Position numbers and translations under genes: made by a program. The notes beneath the pieces were generated by a model. That model searched no databases and was not told the origin of the DNA. It saw only the letters and a list, made by a program, of their open reading frames with translations. This document shows positions 58,391 to 64,000 of a DNA stretch of 64,000 bases, in pieces; positions within the stretch are counted from its first letter, which is position 1; the number at the start of each line of letters is the position of its first letter. Origin of the DNA: Cryptomeria japonica (taxonomy: Eukaryota > Streptophyta > Pinopsida > Cupressales > Cupressaceae). The stretch is from positions 334,776,427 to 334,840,426 of the forward strand of contig NC_081414.1 of NCBI RefSeq assembly GCF_030272615.1, in the 5' to 3' direction.

Positions 58391-61300
58391 GCTCCAAATA
58401 AACTAGCAAAGAGAATCAATGTAGAAGATGTGAAGGTTGAGATAAAGAAGATCTAGAATAAGAAAGAAACTATGGATGCACCTAGATCTAGTGTAGATAC
58501 TTTATCTAGAAACTAAAGAACATGTGGCTTTGGCCTAGGGGGAGTAATCAAAGAAATATCCTTATACCCTACCAAATAAAGTGAGACTGCAGTGGCAACT
58601 TGACGAAGAATGAGTAAATCCGGAAAAATGTGTTGAGTTATGACTCATCACAAAGGTGCGACAAATGATTGTGTAAATCAAGGTAGTCAAAGACAAGTGC
58701 ATAAGCATTTAATGTGAGCTAGTGGATGAAATGTTAAAAGGGGATTTTCGGCAAATTTTATCTCACTGAAAATTGAAGAGCATTATAAGCGTCAAAGGCA
58801 ATCAAGGCAATTAGGTTTTCTTGGAAAATATATCTGAGTTGCAATCCATTGAATCTGCTTCCATGGCTACTCCCATAGTTGTTGACATCACGACTAAGCC
58901 TCGCCTAGTATTTGAGAAAATTACATACAAGGTGATGGAGACTAATACGGCTGGCGCATTTTTCAGTATACCTATTTAAGTTATGTTGGTTGAAGATATC
59001 TGATCATACATTCATGTGAAGCTCGATGAATTTAATCACCATGGGAAATTGTTGAATCTATGGATAGACGAGATGATGGGAAACAACCTTAAGGTAAAAC
59101 CTAAATTCATATTCCTAGTTGAAAAGAAATTGAATACTTGACACGATTTTCCCAATTTTTGCTATGATGAGAATTAGGTAAGAATGGCAAAGAGTAGATT
59201 CCACAATGAGTTCTTGTGGTTAGATCAGACCTATCTTATCACTAAGGAAGTGATGAGGGTTATTACTGGTTTGAGTGATTTTGAGGTCATTCCTGCTCCG
59301 AAATTGGCAAAGAACAAGGATGTAGTGGACCTAATAGGGGAAACCTTTGATTGGTATCTCCTATCCATCACTTCTATTTTAAAAAAGGTTGTAAAGTATC
59401 TATCAATGATGATATAAAACAAGCTCTAATTTACCAATCCAGACAATTCCATTTTTTCCACGATTGTAAACATGGCTTATGAGATAGTTGAGTTTAACAA
59501 GGACTTTGATCTCTGTGAGATTTTGAAATAGAAATTCTTGGATAAATTTGTGCAATGCGGAAAGAAGAAACACCTTTCAAGTATGAAACTCTAGCATTGT
59601 GTATTTTGTTCTATTTTCTACAAGAAATTCTTGGTCAAGGAAGAGTACTTTGGTCACCAGATAGATTGGTAGGTCATCAAATTACAGAACAACTGAGGAG
59701 ATTTACTAATGATGTGGCAAGGGAAGACATTTTCACCCCCTATTTGGCTTTATTTCAACTCAACATGCATAGGAGACAAAGTATTCCCAAGGAAATTGTT
59801 GAGAAATACAAAGAAGATATTACCTTCGTGTTCACAACCGACAAATGCTATATGGAGGCCATTGTCCGAAGGAAAATTTGGATTTCACCATTCGGTTATG
59901 AGGTTATTAAGGACATGATAGAAGGTACAACTCAAGTGTTACTGGAGAGCCCTTTGGATGAAACACAAGAAAGGTTTGGAACAACAGTTGAAAAGTCTTT
60001 GAAGATTCACATGGAACATACCAAGAAGAGCTGAGAAAATAATGTGAAGAAAGTCATTCAGGAATCAATGAAAAAATAAAATGTAACTAAAGAGGAGATT
60101 ACAAAGTATAGGAACTCTGGAAGACTAGCTAGTTCATCCAAAACTTCTATAGAAGAAAAGAATTTGAAGGTACTCCCTTCATCGGATCCCTCCAAAGAAA
60201 AGAAGTAGAAAGATGCAAAAAGGAAAACCATAGAAATTGAATCAGAGGAAGAGGAACTAGAGAAATACCGGATACATGTTCAGAAGTCCAAAGTCAAGAA
60301 ATCCAAGAAACCCCTTGATGTAGCTATCTTGTTTGAGTCAATTGCACAAGGAAATTTTTTGAAAGAGGTAGGTTATCTCTGCAATGAGGCTAGTAATGAA
60401 GATAAAGATAGTATAGTAAAAGATTTTATTGTGTACTAAGTTAAGTTAGATGTACTTGTAGAAGAATTTAAAAAGAATATACTAGATGAATTGTGGAAAG
60501 AATTAATTAGAATTAGACAAGTTGCAAGAGAAGAAGAACAAGTCATTAAGGATCATGCTTTTGATTTTATTGGTTCTACTCTTTTGAAAGTAAACAAAGC
60601 TAGTCTTATAGAATCCTATAAGATAGAATTAAGGACAAACAAAGGTTTAGGTAATCTCATGCTAGGATAACCAAATGCAAAAGAAAAACTTAAGGAAGAA
60701 ACCTTTGAAAAGATAATGACTATAGCCTAAAACCTTGGAATGTTATCAACTGATGATTTCGATACCATCACTAGTACGTCTAAGGATGTGAATACTAATC
60801 CTATTGATAATGTGCCTATTATGAATGATACAATGAATGTACTTGAAACTTGTGTTGGTCCTCCAATAAACACTAATCTCAAAAAAGTTAAAGAAATGGA
60901 TTGCTCGGGTGATAAAGGTCAAGATGATCAAGTGTCAGTGAAACAAGAGAAAAGAGATTCTAAATCAAAGGTTGCAAAAGAAGAAAAGACAGAGAATGAG
61001 GACAATGTATCAAGAGATGTAGTGACTAAGACTATGACTAATATTGGTAATAGTCCTAGTACAATTGATGATTCCTTGAAGAGTTTGCTTGCTTTGCCTT
61101 TAAAATTTCAACCCATAACTTCTTCTAAATTGATAGTTGACTTTGCTAAGGTTGATCCAATACAAAAATTTCAAATTGTAGAAGCCTTCTTATCTTTTGC
61201 CAGATAGGAATTCATAGGTGAGTCAGAGAAAAAAGATAAAATTGTTGAATAATTACTTACTGCACTTCATGTTGCTATGCCTGAATGTGAGTTAGATCCA

Positions 61301-61925
61301 ATTTCCCCTAGCTCCAATAAAAGAAGTATTAATAAATTCTTCGAAAAATCACTCAAAAAAGTTGAAAGAAAAATATGAAAAAGAAAGAGAGGAAGACAAA
61401 GAGAAATTGTTACTCGAACTTAAAAGTAAATTTGAGATTGTGTATCAACAACTCTCCAAACTTATCTCTCATAGTCAATCATGTCTATCAAATGGGAATG
61501 CACTTTTCTTATATAGTCTTCAGTGACCAAATGCCACAAAAAGTATTAAAGATGAAATCAATGTTATTGAAGACAAAATTTGGCAACCCTATGCCAATTA
61601 CTATTTAACTCGGGATCTCTTTGGTTCTAACAGATCGACTATAGAGGAGTTACATAAGAAATATTTTGAGCTACAACAACAAAGAGACAATATCATTCTT
61701 GCTTTGGGTCAATTGAGAGACATGTGTAGTGAAAGCATATCTATTATGAATCGTGCTCTTTCCAAGGCACAAAAACTCAGGTATTTTGATCCCAGTTTAG
61801 TGCAAGGAGCAGAGCAGGTGCATGCATCCTTGCAAGCGTAGATTGAGTTTTTGATAGAAGCCATTTCACATTGGGACAAGCATAAAGATTCACAGACAAC
61901 ACACGTTCAAAATATCAAGTAGTTC
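58391..61925 (+). pseudogene. Long unrecognised coding region of the copia-type element
   Basis: Traces of one protein of about 1000 residues where pol should be. Pieces: FHNEFLWLDQTYLITKEVMR with VITGLSDFEV (59195-59290); KYETLALCILFYFLQEIL, DRLVGHQITEQLRRF and RRKIWISPFGYEVIKDMI (59555-60034). Then one frame with few stops runs to 61207, holding charged helical segments (KAKRKTIEIESEEEEL-like) and LLALPLKFQPITSSKLIVDF. A last part includes KEREEDKEKLLLELKSKFEI and ELQQQRDNIILALGQLRDM (to about 61750). The end is coiled-coil-like. No catalytic motif is recognised. A related C-terminal part occurs on minus at 63198-63863. Function unknown. Confidence 0.5.
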
Positions 61926-62129
61926 TCTAACTAACCTTTTTTTTCTCGTAGGGGGAGTTAAGTTTATGAACAGTTTTTCCCTTTGTCATTGTTGTCATAG
62001 GGGGAGCAATGCAATGCAATGTAATACTTTTTAGGTAGTTCTTTTGACTTTTAGTTTTTAGTTTTTAATTTTTATATGCAAACCTGTACTCTATTTTTCT
62101 ATGTTGCCATCAATGACAAAGGGAGAGAT
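61926..62129 (+). other. 3' untranslated region and polypurine tract of the plus copia-type element
   Basis: It contains two TAGGGGGAG words (61951, 61999) and ends ATGACAAAGGGAGAGAT just before the LTR. Confidence 0.6.
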
Positions 62130-62745
62130 TGTTGGCATCTTGTCATTGATGTAATTGATGTAGTCCAGTCTGGCATACATGGTTTTGGTGTGATCTGGTT
62201 GTTTTCTCTAGCATATGTTTTGGTCTGGTTTTTGCTTCGTTAAATATGCAATGTATGTACACTTGTTTTGTTATTTATCTCACGCATTTTTGTGATCTAT
62301 CAAGGCATCTTTGGGTCCGTTCCCATCCTAAAATGATGAAGCTATGTTCTACAAGGAAATTTTGGATTCAATCCTATCTGGATATGGAGATATATTCTAC
62401 AAGGTATTTTGGATTCAAGATTATAGCCGACATCGTATGAAGCTATTTTGCAGTAGCGTGTGTGTATTTTGGTCTTATCCCTTCTTCAATTGAGCCAACT
62501 TAACAGAGTTTTTGGTGTGGATATAAAATCAGTAGTTTTATGAGATATGTGTGGTGTTGTTGAAAAATAACTAATATGTACATATTCTATATGCAAAATT
62601 TATGCAAATGTGAATGTTGTTTAGGTGGTATATGTACAGTGAATGTAAAGGCAATTGTGCACTTCAACAAAACTGTGTCTCATGCATATGATAGATGCAA
62701 TTCTAGTAGTTCAATTTTATATTTCAAATATAAGCATATCCTCTA
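62130..62745 (+). repeat. 3' LTR of the plus copia-type element, truncated
   Basis: Matches the first 600 bases of the 5' LTR and ends abruptly at AAGCATATCCTCTAG, where the 5' copy continues GGAAATGAGCC. The last 240 bases of the LTR are missing. Confidence 0.8.
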
Positions 62746-62884
62746 GTAGACATACCTATCTTCCATTGATTCTTGACCTGCAATACTAAAACTACTTCCA
62801 ATAACTTAACAACAACATACGACATCCGGTCATAACTGGATTACCGGGTATGACATCAATAACAATATTCACACAAAGATAACA
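62746..62884 (-). repeat. 3' LTR fragment of the minus copia-type element
   Basis: 139 bases from TGTTATCTTTG (minus) to the shared junction. Its partner LTR is outside the window. Confidence 0.5.
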
Positions 62885-62905
62885 ATCTCCCCCTTTGTCA
62901 TTGAT
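62885..62905 (-). promoter_or_regulatory. Polypurine tract of the minus copia-type element
   Basis: The minus strand reads ATGACAAAGGGGGAGAT, directly before the LTR start. This is typical of SIRE-like elements. Confidence 0.65.
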
Positions 62906-63197
62906 GAAAAAACATCTCAAAAAGAATAATGCATGAAACTATCCCTTACTCATATGACTAATATCTTTGTTATTGTAACTTTATCTATGTCTCTCAAATA
63001 CTCTATTTCTCTCCCCCTTTGACAAAAATGACAAAGGGTGCCTTCAATCATTAAAAATCGCAAAAATAATGTCCAAAATGTATACCAACCAAAAATTATT
63101 CTCAACTTCTTTTCTTTTGAAATATTTGTTCATACTTCTCCTTCAATTTCAGAAGAAGAACCTCCCAAGAGTGAACAACCAACTTAATACTAATAGA

Positions 63198-63863
63198 TTA
63201 AATCCTACATTCCCCCAACATATAAATGACATGAGAGAAATTGTCTGGGGCAGATAGATTCCATGCAAACTCAACCACATGACCAAGCAATACTAAAAAA
63301 TACTCTAATTTAGTCTCAACAATCTCCTTGACCTTCCAGAAAACACTCACAAAGTCTTCCCTTTTCCTTTGCAATAATAACAACTTAGCCTGAAGATAAT
63401 TTACCTTTTTCCTTTGCTCTCCATCCTTGTCACTCAGAAAATCAATTGACTTACCCAAAGAATATAGTTCTTCTTCAACAACATCAATCTGTGCTTTATA
63501 CTTCACTACAACAGCTGACCATGAAAGATAATACTTGTAAATTTTGCTAGCAATGTCGATACAATCTCTCATTTCATTTATGCATCCAGATAGATTGTTT
63601 TATGCATCATTGTATTTCTCCAACATAATCTACATGTTATCAACTTCTTGTTCTAAATCTTCTATACTACCATGTTGCACAACCAATTTCTCTTTAACTA
63701 ACTCAAATAGACATTTCGGTTTCACATCACTGACATCTTCAATTTTAATATTGTTCAAGAGCAAATGATCTATCAATGTATTCTTAATTCTATTCGTCTC
63801 AACAAAAGTAAGCCACATCTCTCCAGTCTTCTTTATTCCATCTCTACCAATAATTTCCAGCAA
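63198..63863 (-). pseudogene. C-terminal coding region of the minus copia-type element
   Basis: Two minus fragments in different frames. 63863-63630 includes MLEIIGRDGIKKTGEMWLTF and LFELVKEKLVVQHGSIEDLE. 63572-63198 includes VVVKYKAQIDVVEEELYSLG and YLQAKLLLLQRKREDFVSVF. The helix-rich style and position before the polypurine tract match the end of the unrecognised protein in the plus element (compare ELQQQRDNIILAL). No domain is recognised. The gene continues past the window edge. Confidence 0.45.
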
Positions 63864-64000
63864 ATTAGGCTCGTCATCTTCAAACTCGGATACTTAAATT
63901 TTTTTCTACTCTACAACAACCACTTCTCCCTTAGCCACGGGGGATTCCAGATCTTCAATCACAAAAAAATCTTTCTCTTTTTGTTCCTTCTTTTTCTTCT

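Larger units (their letters stand above)
56620..62745 (+). mobile_element. Copia-type non-autonomous LTR element (plus)
   Basis: A 5' LTR (56620-57461, TGTTGGCTTG to ATTCAACA) is followed by ATTGGTATCAGATCC, a tRNA-Met-type primer site. The 3' LTR starts at 62130 (TGTTGGCATC) after CAAAGGGAGAGA and is cut off near 62745. The LTR/primer/GAGATTGTTGG signature fits SIRE-like copia elements. The interior carries a coiled-coil gag-like start, zinc knuckles and a long unrecognised coding region. I see no protease, integrase or reverse transcriptase motif. It is therefore a large non-autonomous derivative. Confidence 0.75.
62746..64000 (-). mobile_element. Second copia-type element (minus), entering from the right edge
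   Basis: On minus, the purine tract ACAAAGGGGGAGATT is followed by TGTTATCTTTG, an LTR start, at 62884. The LTR runs only to 62746, where it meets the truncated LTR of the plus element. Two coding fragments lie further in. The rest lies beyond the window. Confidence 0.65.

Overview
The window is transposable-element-rich nuclear DNA from a land plant. The signs are L1-type LINEs with plant-style zf-RVT and RNase H domains, Ty3/gypsy elements whose primer-binding site resembles those of the Tat/OTA group, copia-like elements with a GGGAGAGATTGTTGG-type 3' junction, spliceosomal introns and long microsatellites. The low gene density and the many old, decayed, nested insertions fit a very large genome such as a gymnosperm. 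That lineage is an inference, not something the sequence proves. Only one short intact gene-like frame is supported (6420-6743, minus, small membrane protein). I saw no rRNA, tRNA or CRISPR.

Layout. 1-4.8 kb: a decayed, internally deleted LTR element on the minus strand. 6.4-6.7 kb: the membrane-protein frame. 7-12.8 kb: a decayed L1-type LINE (plus strand) split by a solo LTR (9721-11124). 12.9-14.2 kb: CT-rich low-complexity DNA with a duplicated 280-bp flank. 14.9-26.6 kb: a probable two-gene DNA transposon. It has a multi-exon partner gene on plus (about 15.2-17.8 kb) and a DDE-like transposase pseudogene on minus (20.9-23.9 kb). The two converge on a 359-bp x 5 tandem array, and clusters of one degenerate motif lie upstream of both. 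Its right arm holds GA microsatellites, a palindromic minisatellite and a BTB-domain gene fragment. 28.2-29.4 kb: a Ty3/gypsy pol relic.

31.4-55.4 kb is a three-layer nest. A LINE (ORF1 from 31.6 kb, ORF2 from 33.6 kb) is split 29 codons into ORF2 by a Tat-like LTR element (33715-51255, target duplication CATAT). That element is itself split by a second LTR element (35771-43649, near-matching duplication CTTCG/CTCCG). The outer LTR element keeps protease, RNase H and integrase but has no recognisable gag or reverse transcriptase. The inner one keeps gag, a protease-like domain and an extra C-terminal tail but has no reverse transcriptase or integrase.

56.6-64 kb holds two copia-type non-autonomous elements facing tail to tail. 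The plus element (56620-62745) has a coiled-coil gag-like start, four zinc knuckles and a long unrecognised coding region in place of pol. Both elements are cut off at a shared junction near 62745. Apart from the membrane-protein frame, all coding regions carry stops or frameshifts, so the window is mostly a record of transposition and decay.
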